Assembly: GCF_040412425.1 (NCBI RefSeq) | Contig: NC_089762.1 | Coordinates: 24,822,891 to 24,886,890, forward strand | Source of the DNA: Macrobrachium rosenbergii | Lineage: Eukaryota > Arthropoda > Malacostraca > Decapoda > Palaemonidae | Direction: 5' to 3' | DNA: 64,000 nucleotides | In this document: positions 51,946 to 64,000 of the stretch, in pieces | Numbering within the stretch: position 1 is the stretch's first letter | Layout: every line of letters begins with the position of its first letter | Translations under genes and position numbers: made by a program | Notes under the pieces: generated by a model | What the model saw: the letters and a program-made list of their open reading frames with translations, nothing else | What the model was told of the DNA's origin: nothing | Databases searched by the model: none

Positions 51946-52659
51946 ATTATGGATCTTTACTGAAGATATAAATCAAATGACTTCGTCTGAACAAGTCGCG
52001 TCGAGAGGGAAGAGGTGAAAATCCATGTTTTCCCATTTTTTTCATTTCTCGCTGATCGAATTCACCAGCTGAATAAAGTGTAGTTTGTCTACTACTTAGT
52101 TTTAGCCAGCCTTATGCTGGAACGGGCCCTTGCTTTTCAGCAGCCCGTAACTATGTCAACTTCCAGGGAAAAGGCTTTAAAGCTCCAAACTGCAAGCATT
52201 CTACTTATCTAATTTTCAAGGTACCCCGGCCTTTCGTGGTACCATCGGGACATGCACTGTTCCCGGCGCAAATTTTGGAACCATAATTGTTTTTAATTTT
52301 AAAAAGCAACATAAACCAACCAAACAAAATCAGGGTGAAAAACCCGTGGGACCTTGTATCCACTTGTGTAATAGACTTTTTAATCCTTTTCCTTCAGAGA
52401 TGTGGCAGAGACCGTGCCCTTCCCCTCCCCTTCCCTCCCCAAACCTCTTCCACAGGAGACACGTCGCCACCCTTGACATTTAAAAGCGCTTGCAATATTG
52501 CCTGGCCTGGTTATGCAACCTATCCGGCGTCTATTATGCAGCTGAATTCATTACTCAAACGCTAGTCGTGACATTTATATTGAAAACATACAACCAACCC
52601 ATGGGCAAATGGTTTCCTATGTTACAAATCAAACTATCCTCAAATTCCTCGTATTACAA

Positions 52660-52681
52660 AATATATATATATATACATACA

Positions 52682-52717
<36 letters not shown>

Positions 52718-52719
52718 TT
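52660..52719. repeat. TA/(CATA)n/TA tract
   Basis: Nine CATA units bracketed by short TA runs. Confidence 0.95.
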
Positions 52720-52890
52720 AGTTGAAAGTTAAAATAAATACATACACAATTTGGAGAGAAAAAAATGAATAAAAAAAAAAAACCTAAAAACGGAAAAAGC
52801 GACGCCCGAAAAGGTGAAATCAGAATGAAAATCTTTACAACAAAGGTTTTCACATCATCCGAGATTAGTTGGGAAAGAGATCGGAGCAGC

Positions 52891-52891
<1 letters not shown>

Positions 52892-52960
<69 letters not shown>
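52892..52960. repeat. (GA)n microsatellite
   Basis: About 34 perfect GA units on the + strand. Confidence 0.97.
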
Positions 52961-52962
<2 letters not shown>

Positions 52963-53299
52963 CAGGTAATCCCGTTTTCCTATGACAGAAAACGAGTATT
53001 CATACTGTAAGAGAAAACGATTTTCATAGATCACTTCAAAGAACGCGAAATTCAAGTCAAAGGAGGAACTTCGAATATTTGCTTTCTTCTAAGCTACTTC
53101 AAAGGAGGAACTTCGAATATTTGCTTTCTTCTAAACTACTTCATCTCTTAACATAATGGGACATAAGCGACATAGAGCTAATGGTAATAACGTCCCACAA
53201 GCACGTAAAGTCATAAGTAAGAGATATGAGGGGGGAAAATGTGATTGAAATTAAATCGGTAATAAAAACCTAGGTAATCATTTTACCGGAAAACTGAGT

Positions 53300-53376
53300 G
53301 GCAAATTGTACAATAACACAATTTGCAGAATATGGATTAAGGAAACGAAGAAAGATGATTCAGAATTGGGTGTCAC

Positions 53377-53414
<38 letters not shown>

Positions 53415-54030
53415 CTTTTTGTTCATCCTTCATGAAAAATTCTGCAGCTCATCCACAACAGGGTCGAGAATGAAACGGGTAAAAATGCTGATTTGTGGAC
53501 GAGCTAATTTTAGAAAAGGGAGTAGCGCAGACCAAAAACATGAGTTGAAGCACCTGAATGGAATTTAAAAATACAGTTTTCTTGTGTTAAACATGTACAA
53601 TAAATTGACTGTATCCATGAACGAGGCAGATGCGAAGTCAATGGCGTCTAGTCAGGTGCAGTTAATAGTGGGGTGCTACAGGGGAATGTTGTTCCACCTT
53701 TGCTGTTTGTCCTTGTGGTTTTCATAATGCAAAAAGTGGTTGGAGAGAGAAGAAAAAATTTCGACTGGAGCAACAGTACAAACTTGACATACAATGTACG
53801 GATAAATGTCTTAATTCATTAAACGCTTAAAGATTTAAAAACATTTGCCTAATCGACATCATATACCTAAACAAATGGGACTTTAAATAAGAACACTAGA
53901 TAATCAAGACAGTTTGGTGGAGCAAAAATAAATGACGCTGGGTCTTTCAAATAATTAGGAAACACGATATCCAATAAAGGTTCCCTTGAGATGGAATTTA
54001 TAAAAACAAAGCTGAAAGCCTGACTTTAAA
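53300..54030 (+). mobile_element. LINE reverse transcriptase remnant 2
   Basis: Shares TTTGCAGAATATGGATTAAG with remnant 1. Recognisable translated pieces are ANFRKGSSADQ (compare INGRSCTDQ in remnant 1), VLQGNVVPPLLFVLVVFIMQ, and near the end DAGSFK with LGNTISNKGSLEMEFIKTKL, the RT thumb region. An A31 tract (53382-53412) interrupts it. Full of stops, and the catalytic YADD box is not recognisable. Confidence 0.68.
53382..53412 (+). repeat. A31 tract
   Basis: 31 consecutive A inside the decayed LINE. It is either an expanded A run or the tail of a lost insertion. Confidence 0.9.
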
Positions 54031-54208
54031 AACAGTTAGTCTGTTGCTTGGTATGTGATGAAAGAAAATTATGAAACTCAAAAGAAAACATTCGAAATAT
54101 TATTCTCCTTTCAGGACAACAAAATAAGTGAATAATATATATAAAACTGAAAATTTTATTACATTACAAAAAAAGTCATATATATGGCAATAGTAAACAG
54201 TCACAATT

Positions 54209-54257
<49 letters not shown>
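54209..54257. repeat. (TA)n(TG)n compound microsatellite
   Basis: 24 bp of TA passing into about 25 bp of TG. Confidence 0.96.
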
Positions 54258-54725
54258 AGGGATGTAGTGACCTCATCCCATGTTTACTACAAAACAATGA
54301 CTACCAACGTCAGCTGAGGTAAAGAACGGCGTAGGCGTCGCAACTTCACTCTCTAAGACTTGCTGAACAGTTATACGATTAAATTACCACTAGCAGTATA
54401 TACTGACAATCTGAATAACTGTAGTCTCAGCTGCCACACAATGTTCATTAGTAATGAAAACATTCCATTCTCCCCCACTACGATCTTCCACTAGTTTTTT
54501 TTTTTTCAGTTCGCTATCCCTAAGGGGCAAAGACAAGCCAAACCGTCCTTGAAATCTGTTCTGAGACCCCAAACATATATGACCCGCCAACATGAGCAAG
54601 TCTCGACGCTCTTTCTTAAGTAAACCTGAAAAGTTACTGGTTTACAAGCAATTCATTTCATTAACTTCCTACATCCCAACAAGTCTAAGAAATTATATTC
54701 CCAAACAAGGTACTGTTCAGCTAAT

Positions 54726-54729
<4 letters not shown>

Positions 54730-54781
<52 letters not shown>
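54730..54781. repeat. (GA)n microsatellite
   Basis: About 26 GA units on the + strand, followed by GCAGGCAGGGG. Confidence 0.97.
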
Positions 54782-55137
54782 CAGGCAGGGGAGAATACAT
54801 TAGACGACACGCGAAATATCGTGGTCAGATCAACTTTTATGTCAGACGGTTAAACTATCAAACCTCTGGGTTTTGTGTGAGTTAATTCAACGACAATTCT
54901 CCATCTGCTCTGATAGGACATGGAACGATTACATGTATACCCTGACTCTTATCACCCTTGATGATAAACTTTACACTTTCCCCATCAATCGTATGTTTAC
55001 ATCAAGTTGCACTAAGCTAGAAACACGGTAACTTAAGCTTGACACCTCTCTCTCTCTCTCGTACAATAATTCGCAGCAAACTTCCCTCAAAGTAAGAATT
55101 AAGCGTATATAAGAACATATTTTTTATAGTTTGTGTG

Positions 55138-55505
<368 letters not shown>

Positions 55506-56090
55506 CTATCTTGTTGAAACATTTTCCCTTATACTGCATCTTGTTGAAACATTTTTCCCTTACAATGCCCTAACTGTACGTTCTTGTGACTTTTCACTCT
55601 CTAATGTCTTACATAAGACAGCCAACGGAACGGGAAACTACTGTCATACTGTAGCTTAGGGTTGAAGGAAACGAGAAAGGTCGAAATGCATTTTGACATG
55701 AGGAAGGTTATGAGAAATAAAGAAAAAAAAAATTGATAAGGTGCTTGTACGAACATACTCTCTCACACGCCAAGCCTGCGCACGAAAAGAAATCTTCAAT
55801 AGATTCTAGGCATTCCACGCGGGAATAAGCATCACCACTACCAGACTTTTAAAAAATGTAGCCATGTTAGCGAACTGACACGCATACAATTATGTTTGTA
55901 TGAATTGATCGTAACCTTGATTATTCATATGCCCTACACACGAGAAAAATCTGGATATAAGTATGAATTAGGGATTCCAAAGTGATATCAGATAAAATCA
56001 TCATGACATTCATGACGTCTCGTACAAGGCTGCAAGGGGAACAACTAGTGGATAAAGAGACAGCAGGAGAGGAAGAGAGAGGAAGGATGA

Positions 56091-56120
56091 AAAAGAAAAA
56101 GAAAAAGAAAAAGAAAAAGG
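56091..56120. repeat. (AAAAAG)n microsatellite
   Basis: Five AAAAAG units. Confidence 0.93.
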
Positions 56121-56183
56121 GTAGGCCGGAGGAAACCGAGAAAGCGGGAAGGGACACAGGTTGAGTGGCGAGGGAGGCGGAGT

Positions 56184-56206
56184 AGGGGGAGGGGGAGAGG
56201 GAGGGT
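56184..56206 (+). other. Quadruplex-pattern G tract
   Basis: G5, G5, G3, G3 runs separated by A or AGA. It satisfies the four-tract, short-loop quadruplex pattern on the + strand. Confidence 0.75.
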
Positions 56207-56573
56207 GCTGACGGATGGAGGGGGGGATGGGGTCACATCAGTATGCACATCACGATGGAGTGAGGGCGCCAGAGGGCCACTACCCTCCCACCCCCTGACG
56301 TCCCAATCCACCATCACCCTCCTGAGCCACTCTTCCACATCGCTCCCTCCCTACTTGGATGATTTGCTGTCTCCTAAGAAGATATTTAAGGCTGCAACAA
56401 CAACAAACAACAATAACAGCGAACAACAATAATAGCTCCAACATAATGACCCAACCTGTCATCAAATACCACATACAGATATAAAACTAAATATAATTGC
56501 AAGTCGCACGCCACCCACGAAGACTTGACTGCGTCTCTAAGGGAAAAAAATATTGCATAAAAAAGGACGACCC

Positions 56574-56630
56574 GAGGAGGAGGAGGAGGAGGAGGAGGAG
56601 GAGGAGGAGGAGGAGGAGGAGGAGGAGGAA
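56574..56630. repeat. (GAG)n microsatellite
   Basis: About 18 GAG units, giving poly-Arg/Pro/Leu frames that are not genes. Confidence 0.97.
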
Positions 56631-57150
56631 AGCTTCCTTGTTTAGCTGGCAACACTGCACGCACGGCTTCACTCACTGCCAGACTCACGGAAGTTGTCAT
56701 TCAGAATCTGTATGCAACCTGTAGAAGTCGTCTCAATGGCCTGTTAATAACGACAAAGCGTCTCGTCGTGTACAATATTCCTTCGCCTTTAGGAACGTCA
56801 GTCACCGAGGCCAGCCCTGCATGACAATATATTATCGATATACCAAAACAGACGCCCAGAAAGATCCCCACAACCAATATCACACTGAAGAATCAGCTTA
56901 TAAAACAAATAGGGCGAGTTTCCAGAGCAGCGGTTTGGGAGGAAAAATATCACTGATATTCTTGGTCGGCCTTCTCGTCTGACATTTCATTCGACAGCGA
57001 CATTAGACGTCCTACGAGACTGAAAAGGTGTCTTCAAATAAAATAAAAATATAATGAAAAAGCATCCAATTCATCTTCACAATCTAAATAATAAAAACAT
57101 ATACAACACATTAGCAAATGTGTATCAAAGCGGCCATAGTGAACACAGCT

Positions 57151-57153
<3 letters not shown>

Positions 57154-57224
<71 letters not shown>
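57154..57224. repeat. (GA)n microsatellite
   Basis: About 35 perfect GA units on the + strand. Confidence 0.97.
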
Positions 57225-57227
<3 letters not shown>

Positions 57228-57635
57228 TTGAACTAATGCAATGAACTACCACCAATATATCGTCAAAGGACATGAGGAATTATAATACGCAGCCACAAAT
57301 GTCACAATAAGCATTTTTTTCACTTACACAAGACCAATGACTCCTAAAACTGCAGTCATACTGATTACAGAAGATTCCAATCTACAAATGCAGAGCAGAA
57401 AATTAAGCGCGTCGCCGGCAACCACAGAAACTTTCCACTATTCTCTTGAGACGGGGGGAAGGGGAGGGGGAAGACAGGAGGAATGGGGGAAGCCAACGGG
57501 GGAGAGGAAGAGTGTAAGAGGCTGTAAGCGGAAACTCGCTAAAATCCACAGCCACCTAACCTCTGCTCCGACCCCTCCGGTCAGAGCTGTATTGCCGCTA
57601 CAACGTCATGAATATAATGGTCTAAACGTTGCTAG

Positions 57636-57639
<4 letters not shown>

Positions 57640-57691
<52 letters not shown>
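57640..57691. repeat. (GA)n microsatellite
   Basis: About 26 GA units passing into GGAAGGGGAGGGGAAGGG. Confidence 0.97.
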
Positions 57692-57694
<3 letters not shown>

Positions 57695-57988
57695 GGGGAG
57701 GGGAAGGGTATTCATTTTGTTTTACGTCCCTAGAGGAATTAATAACAAAGGCAACGAGGTATAAATGGATGCGTATGCCGTTGCCCATAACAACAAGAGC
57801 TCATTATGCCCATTGTGCTGGGGAATGAGTGGCTTCCCGTCATTCTAGTAATAATCAGGCAGCGACGATAGTACTCCTGGAAATTAAACCTTCCACTCTG
57901 AAACAAATATAAATCACAGGAAATAAACAAAAGCTACAACGCAGGGGGAAGGATGCCGATGACTTAAAGGGTACCTCCATTAACAAAG

Positions 57989-57991
<3 letters not shown>

Positions 57992-58054
<63 letters not shown>
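57992..58054. repeat. (GA)n microsatellite
   Basis: About 31 perfect GA units on the + strand. Confidence 0.97.
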
Positions 58055-58059
<5 letters not shown>

Positions 58060-58867
58060 TTTAAGCAAGGCGGAGCTTGACACCCAAGGTAAGTGACAAC
58101 ACGAAAGAAATGGAGAATGTTACTTCACATTCTGGGGGGAATACAGTCTTGTAAGAGCACCAAGCTAAACTCCTCTTAAAATATACAGGAGTATTACATT
58201 ATTACTCAACGATATAAACTATACTTCCCTACAAGCAGATATTTACAGATTTTTTACACTTCTGGGATTTTACCCGTTCAACTCTTGTTATTTTCTCAAC
58301 AAGACAATGCGTTCTTATTCTCTGTTCTCCACGCAGAAACACTGAATGAAACGTTTTACCTAATGTGATTAATAAGACTTCCATCTGATCACTGTGTTCT
58401 CATCCAGAATTCAATTCAAAATCTACCACAATATTTCAACAGTTGGCATTTTCGCCCAGGTTTTTATGGCTGACAGGAAAAGAGATTTTCAGCCAAAGGA
58501 TATTTTACATTTCTGAAAAGATGATCATCATCTTCCAAGAACTGCGTTTCAGATCAAACTTCCTGGAGGCGAACTTCGCGGAAGTAGGAGTTCGCCCTGA
58601 CGTCTAAAATGTGGGCGATCCCAACGCAAGGAAAATCTGCAATTTTAACTCAAGACGGAATTATCCACATATCATTCGGAGAGTTTTTTCTGAGTCAATT
58701 TATTTCCCCTACCAATCCAAACCCAACTCCCAAGAGCAATAGACTCTTGTAAGGGTAAATAACTCGGTGATTTTCTCCCGAAAGGATGTTTTCGTGCTGC
58801 AGTGTTTTAAAACTGTAGTTTGTGGTAAAAGACATGAAACCCCCTCATGCAAATCTGTTACTAATTT

Positions 58868-59420
58868 CACTAAATCCCTTCAACCTTGTAGGAGAGGCAA
58901 TGGCAGGGTAAGCGTTAAAGGCATGTGAGCAGACAAACACAGACATGTGACGGACACGCTGTCATGCATGATGGTCCGTCCTAGTACCAAGTCTGATTGA
59001 ATTCCATTCGACCAGTCGGCAAGCTGCAACGATAAGATGAAAGAGACACTGGCACAACACACACAAACAGACAATCTCCCTTCAGGCACGTCTTATGAAT
59101 GACGGCCTGCCTTTGGGCCAAGCTTGACTGAAATCCTCTCAACCATGCAGGGTGAGACACAAGGACAAGGTAAATGGAGCATTTACACAGACAGACAGAC
59201 AGACAGATAATCCCAGCTCATACACACACAAACAGTCTACTTTTGCAAGTCTGATAGTGTAGGATGAGTCGCAATGACAAGGTACGGTAACAAGACGGTA
59301 ACAAACGGTCGTCTTACTTTCATGTAGATCTACGACTGATGGATTATCTTTATGCCGTGTAGAAGTTTCGATAGTGTTCCAGTCCCACTAACGGAGAAAA
59401 ATATGAACGGACAGACGTAA
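58868..59420. repeat. Diverged tandem repeat, about 125-bp units
   Basis: Four related segments start near 58868, 58991, 59124 and 59249. Each has a TTGACTGAAATCCTCTCAAC-like stretch (or its variant), a purine-rich GACACAAGGACAAGG-like stretch, and an ACAGACAGACA run. ACAGACAG-ended repeats of this layout occur in arthropod non-coding DNA. Identity is low. Confidence 0.5.
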
Positions 59421-60107
59421 TGGACAACTAAAGGTTTCCATTCCGTTTGTCTATTCCATAATAATCAACATCGGAAAATATGTTGCCTTCAAATTAGGAC
59501 AATTATATAATGTACATTTATTGTACCTCCTAAACACACACACACACACAGTCTCACTCGTAAACAGGAATGATAAATCGACTAAACTAAGATATTTGAA
59601 AATCTCACAAGAGACCATGTGATTTACACAATGAAAGTATTCACAACATGCGACAAAAACGGACAAAATGTACACTAAAACATTAAACTGGCATAACTCG
59701 CAAAGTATAACAGAAATGAAGGAAAAGAACTGAGTATCGCAATCGCTGTGAAAAATATCACCCTTCTAAGCAAGCAGACAGGGGCGACTAAGCGCAATCG
59801 CAAACAAACATAGCCTACGCACAGACAGGAGCGCTAAAAAAACACAAGTAGCCGTATATAGACCATACAAATAAAAGAATACTAGTAAAAAAATCCAGTG
59901 GCATTTCAATGGAAAAATGTGATATTAACATAAGCTAAGAAATTTAACAAAAACAGGGGGCATAACAATGCTTAAAACAGTATGAAAAAGAAGAAATATT
60001 GACTTGCGTTATCAGGGGCACTAAACAACAATAAAAATTGGAACCCCCTTATAAAACACTATAACACTCAACCTGGAAATTACACTATTTGGTTCCTATA
60101 AAGTACA

Positions 60108-60190
<83 letters not shown>

Positions 60191-60641
60191 TAGTCTAAGT
60201 AACCTTCCCTCTTGAGCCATATAGACGCCAAAATGAAATACCTCATGAAATAAAATACTTCACGGCAAAAACCCATAATTCTCAAACATATTCCCCATCC
60301 CAAAAAACCCAAATCCCCACCATCCCATCCCGAAACCCCTCCCATCTTGCCTGTTCCAAGCGAACTCCAATTTGCCGCCTGGATGGACTGCATTAGCTTC
60401 CAGTCATGGGAAGGACGACTGGAAATGACCTCTGTTAAGATTTCCACGGCACAGACACTTCCACAATAGAAAGCGCCAAAGTCATGATCTAGTTGGGAAA
60501 ATACTAGCTTAGCCATTATTACCTCGGTGAGATATTGGCGAGACATTTTCCCTTCCTTTCACAACGAGGACGATCCATAAAAGCTTCTATAAAACCTGAC
60601 GACAGCTCATACTAATGCCAATCAAGTGCGCCTGTACATTA
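59421..60641. other. Non-coding interval, one unassigned frame
   Basis: A 119-codon frame at 60187-60546 (-) starts beside the GA array and has no recognisable domain. No other candidate. Confidence 0.5.
60111..60186. repeat. (GA)n microsatellite
   Basis: About 38 perfect GA units on the + strand. Confidence 0.97.
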
Positions 60642-60930
60642 AATGGAATATAAAATTTAGGCCGGAGGCCACGTGCTGGGACCTATCTACGAGGTCATTC
60701 AGTGCTGAAAGGGAAACAAAAGTAAGAAGACTTCAAAGGTGTAACAGGTGAAATAATATTGTAAGGGATTGGTGGAAATTAAGATGGAAGAAAGACAGTA
60801 TGAACGGAAGTATAGTAAAAGGATTGAAAGGGGTTACAGCTAGGGGCCGAAGAACACTGCAAGGAACCTTAAGTAATGCCTACAGTGCACTGCATGAGGT
60901 GCCCTGACGACACTAATCCCTCCCTGTGCA
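60642..60930 (+). mobile_element. Interspersed repeat family A, copy 3
   Basis: The most complete copy here: ATGGAATATAAAATTTAGGC, GTGCTGGGACCTATC and GAGGTCATTCAGTGCTGAAA, GGTGTAACAGGTGAAA, GAAATTAAGATGGAAGAAAG, GGTTACAGCTAGGGGCC, AACCTTAAGTAATGCCTACA and CACTAATCCCTCCCTG. It allows the other copies to be aligned. Confidence 0.82.
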
Positions 60931-61029
60931 GGAGGCGCCTCCACACGCCACGACATTACAAAGGCAAAAATTTTGAGGTAGGGTGAAACCCATCAGGACA
61001 GTTCACGCCTAACGTATGAACTGAACTGA

Positions 61030-61095
61030 CTTGAATTGAATACAGAATTTAGGCCAAAGGCCAAGCAGAGACCTATGAGGTCATTATGCGCTGAC
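61030..61095 (+). mobile_element. Interspersed repeat family A, 5' fragment
   Basis: The first 65 bp of the family only: TTGAATTGAATACAGAATTT, AGGCCAAAGGCCAAGC, GACCTATGAGGTCATTATGC. It lies 100 bp after copy 3 in the same orientation. Confidence 0.75.
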
Positions 61096-62065
61096 CCTAA
61101 CGTATAAAACAATGAAGGCATGAAATCCGCATAGAACGCGTTTTTCCCTCAGATAGAGTACACACACACACACCCAAATAATGGAGAACAGTTTTTCGTG
61201 ACGTTCTAGTTACCGCGTCTACTGGTGGCGTCAAAGGCATGGGAGTTATGCAAGAGAAAAATTCAGTGAGCTCCACAATGAGCGGATGTGAAACACAAAA
61301 ACAAAAACTATTACCAAACAAGAAGAAGCGGGTGTCCTGATTTTCACTGTGATAAGTAAATGAAATGCTTGTTAGCTATATAACAACAATCATGTTTGAT
61401 AAAATGTTAGGACCATTCCGCAAGTCTACCGTGCTATCAACAGTGTCCAAATTTCAGCAGTTGTTTGTCGTTAACTTTTGTTCCTGATCTGCGATGGAGC
61501 TTTCAAGTCATTCACGAACAGGACTGAAAACAACGTGAAAACTTCGTTGGAGGATGACACCATGACAAAAATCCTCAACCAAAACAAGAACTCTTTGTAT
61601 TTCTACTCTTCCATGCTAATTATGCAATTTTGGCATCACTCAGCGGTTCATATGCATGAAATTTGCATCAGCATTAGATCTCTTCACAAAATAAACCCTC
61701 TCAAGCCAAATACACTGAAGCCAGGCATACATGACAGCTGGGTCTTTTCCAAAGCACTCCCCTTCGAAAATATCAAGTTGAAAGGCAACGGCTTCATGAT
61801 GTCAATACATCTAGGAATCGAAAATGTTGATGAGCAAATGATCTTACAATGACTCCCTAAAGATATTTCATTTTTAAAATTTTTAGCATCTCTCAATTTC
61901 GGATTCATGCAAAATGTCAATATCGACACTTGCAAATAAAGGGGGGGGGTTGCAGCGAACAAATTTAATCCATAAGGTAATAGCCCCACAAAATCAAAGG
62001 CAGCAACTACAGCAGCGTCCTTAGGTAAAATTCAAATAATGTATCAATGAATTTCACCTAATTTT

Positions 62066-62174
<109 letters not shown>

Positions 62175-63783
62175 CCCACGACATAATACAGACTCCCCCA
62201 AAAAAATTATAATACATGTGGCCTCGGAACATATTTACTGTACTAATTCCTACTCCAAAATGACAGCGCTCTAACCCCCGCTAAAATTAGACATACCTGT
62301 CATATATCATAACCAAGCTACCACTGTTAGTTTTTATCGGACTTCATACAACTTGCAAACACCTAACGATTATGAAGAGACCTTTCATACCTCAATTAAG
62401 AATTTGCCTTGTGAGAAATCAAGGATAAAGGGGAAAAGGAAGCCAGAAAGAGCAACACATGACACTCCATTTGAGATTGCCAAGATAAGGTTTCTGAAAA
62501 CGGCACCTCATTCCTTCGTAAATTGTAATCAAAAGGGACATATTTGATTCTTCAATAAGCTACAATGAACAACAACTAATACATCACAAAAAATCAACCA
62601 AACATCAAACTTCAAATAATGAACAATTACTACACGCATTAGGCTATACGTCACAAACAAAATACTCTGATTTCAACCGAACATACCACTAGACGCATGT
62701 GCGCATCTCTGATTATGTCAACACAAGAATTTATGATCAGAACCGCAGCAGCAGCAGCACACCAGAAATCAAACGCATGAGGTAAAGCATGCGAAGCCGA
62801 CAACTTCTTGTCCGACAGTCGCGCACATCCTCCTCCAAAACTTAGTTTAAAAAAGGGATGCCTGCTACTCGTGGTTTTTGTCGTTCTGAGAGAGTGGTGG
62901 CCTGATAAGCAGCGCTTACCCTCGAACATCAAGGCCCCTCCCCCAAGCCTTCCCCACCCGTCCGAGGCCCTTGGCTAACACCCACTTGGCTCCTCCCATC
63001 CCTTCGCCGTAAATCAGTGGGAACATTACACGGTTTACATACGCATTATTCTCAGCAACTAACGTCTCGCTGACACGACTTGAAAATCAACTCGGCTCTT
63101 AACAGCCACGAACCTTATCACGAGAATTGCAATATAAAAAACAAATACAACAGAATTTTTTTTATCTTTCCTTATTTTCGAACTCAGGCTGGAGTAACCC
63201 ATGGCTCAAAATGTTCGACAGTTATAAATTTGATCATGACTACAATAAGTATTCCATAAAAAAGTAAATATGTTTTCAATAAAAAAGCTAAGAAAAACTA
63301 TATTCACATATAAAAATATTTTACCTTGGAAAAGATAGAATCCAATTAATCAAAATTGATTTCAGATCCAATGCATGAAACTAAGATACTTCAACTCTGA
63401 GATATGGAGGTGGAAGTAAGCAATATCATAATCATCAACAGAACTGAAATGGAACGAGGTTGAGGAGGCCACGCAGCAGACTATATGTCTTTCATTCCGT
63501 AACCCCTCTTGCAAAATATTTTTGCTTGCCTACTGTCAAGGCTTAATATTAAGGTCGATTAATTCTTGAACACAACAAACTACCAAACATTAGGGTGGAA
63601 TGGCCATGGGGGTATGGGGTCATGCAAAGAAAACGTTGAAGAACGGTAACTGTACACTGACACAAACTAGCGCGTCCTTTATACAAGAAAACGGGAGCAC
63701 TAGAAGGGAGAAAACGGAGATAGTTGGTTGCCCGGGGTAACGGTCAACAGAACAGACTCAAATAACGTGTGCTTGCCAGCCTC

Positions 63784-63807
63784 TCACTCTCTCTCTCTCT
63801 CTCTCTC
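63784..63807. repeat. Short (CT)n tract
   Basis: About 10 CT units, with ACT and CGCT interruptions. Confidence 0.85.
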
Positions 63808-64000
63808 GCTTCCACCTTATTGATTGGAAAATAACGTTTTAAGGGGAAGAGTGGTAAGGGAAACGTTGCTACCAAGCACTACTAGTTTAAAAACAGCAGT
63901 GCAACTGCACTTTTCGTCAGGTTCTAGCAATGCAAAAAGTTTTATTTGTATGATAGCAAATACAGTACTGTCACACCGTTTTCCCTTCACCGACGATACC

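Larger units (their letters stand above)
51946..53299. other. Non-coding interval, nothing recognised
   Basis: Contains a CATA array, a GA array and a two-copy 42-bp tandem duplication (53057-53140, GGAGGAACTTCGAATATTTG). A C-rich patch lies at 52420-52440. Confidence 0.5.
55506..58867. other. Non-coding interval with purine-rich arrays
   Basis: Contains a 30-bp two-copy duplication (55508-55568), AAAAAG and GAG arrays, three GA arrays and strong G tracts at 56184-56206 and 57452-57471. No gene recognised. Confidence 0.5.

Noticed and set aside
60187..60546. 119-codon open frame on -
   Set aside because: No recognisable domain. It begins next to a GA array, with no supporting splice or promoter signal that I can defend.
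61478..61852. 124-codon open frame on +
   Set aside because: No domain recognised. Not distinguishable from a chance frame.

Overview
The window is eukaryotic nuclear DNA. It is AT-rich and packed with long GA/CT, TA and GT/CA arrays, two kilobase-scale minisatellites, short Pol III-type retroposons and broken retrotransposons. Several interspersed repeats resemble ones I associate from memory (unchecked) with decapod crustaceans, especially caridean shrimp. A decapod is therefore the best guess, at moderate confidence. I found no host protein-coding gene, no intact tRNA or rRNA gene and no CRISPR array. The long open frames are mostly translations of dinucleotide repeats, such as runs of SL, YI, TH or RE.

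Layout. 1-14 kb: unique AT-rich DNA with many GA and TA arrays, a small minisatellite (1.82-2.16 kb), a foldback element with a TA core (8.09-8.40 kb), two copies of an interspersed repeat (10.76 and 12.77 kb), a tRNA-like SINE (12.38 kb) and a broken retroposon encoding a zinc-knuckle ORF1-type protein on the minus strand (13.14-14.29 kb). 14.39-18.13 kb: a 3.7-kb satellite of about 117 units of 32 bp with higher-order structure. 18.1-27.8 kb: GA/GT arrays and a tRNA-derived SINE with an internal 96-bp duplication (19.75-20.11 kb). 27.78-29.12 kb: about 30 units of a 45-bp minisatellite. 32.16-32.58 kb: a structured repeat with three hairpins. 34.07-34.26 kb: a second tRNA-type SINE. 34.4-35.6 kb: a decayed LINE reverse transcriptase.

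37.4-38.3 kb: a purine-rich block that switches to a pyrimidine-rich block. 39.2-42.7 kb: two Penelope-like element copies in inverted orientation, one with its reverse transcriptase part flipped, surrounding a frameshifted transposase-like helix-turn-helix fragment. 46.5 kb: a short minisatellite. 47.3 and 53.3-54.0 kb: further LINE fragments. 49.26-49.70 kb: a second copy of the ORF1 retroposon with a poly(A) end. 51.83-51.95 kb: a 114-nt hairpin. 55.26-55.51 kb: a 5S rRNA-derived SINE. 58.87-59.42 kb: diverged tandem units. 60.64-61.10 kb: two more copies of the interspersed repeat.

Nothing here acts as a pathway. What ties the window together is repeat biology. Three unrelated Pol III-type SINEs each end directly in a (CT)n run in sense orientation. 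GA arrays lie overwhelmingly on one strand, and several TA arrays sit inside or at the ends of mobile elements. This suggests that transposon tails seed many of the microsatellites. All boundaries were read by eye and are approximate unless the junction is described.
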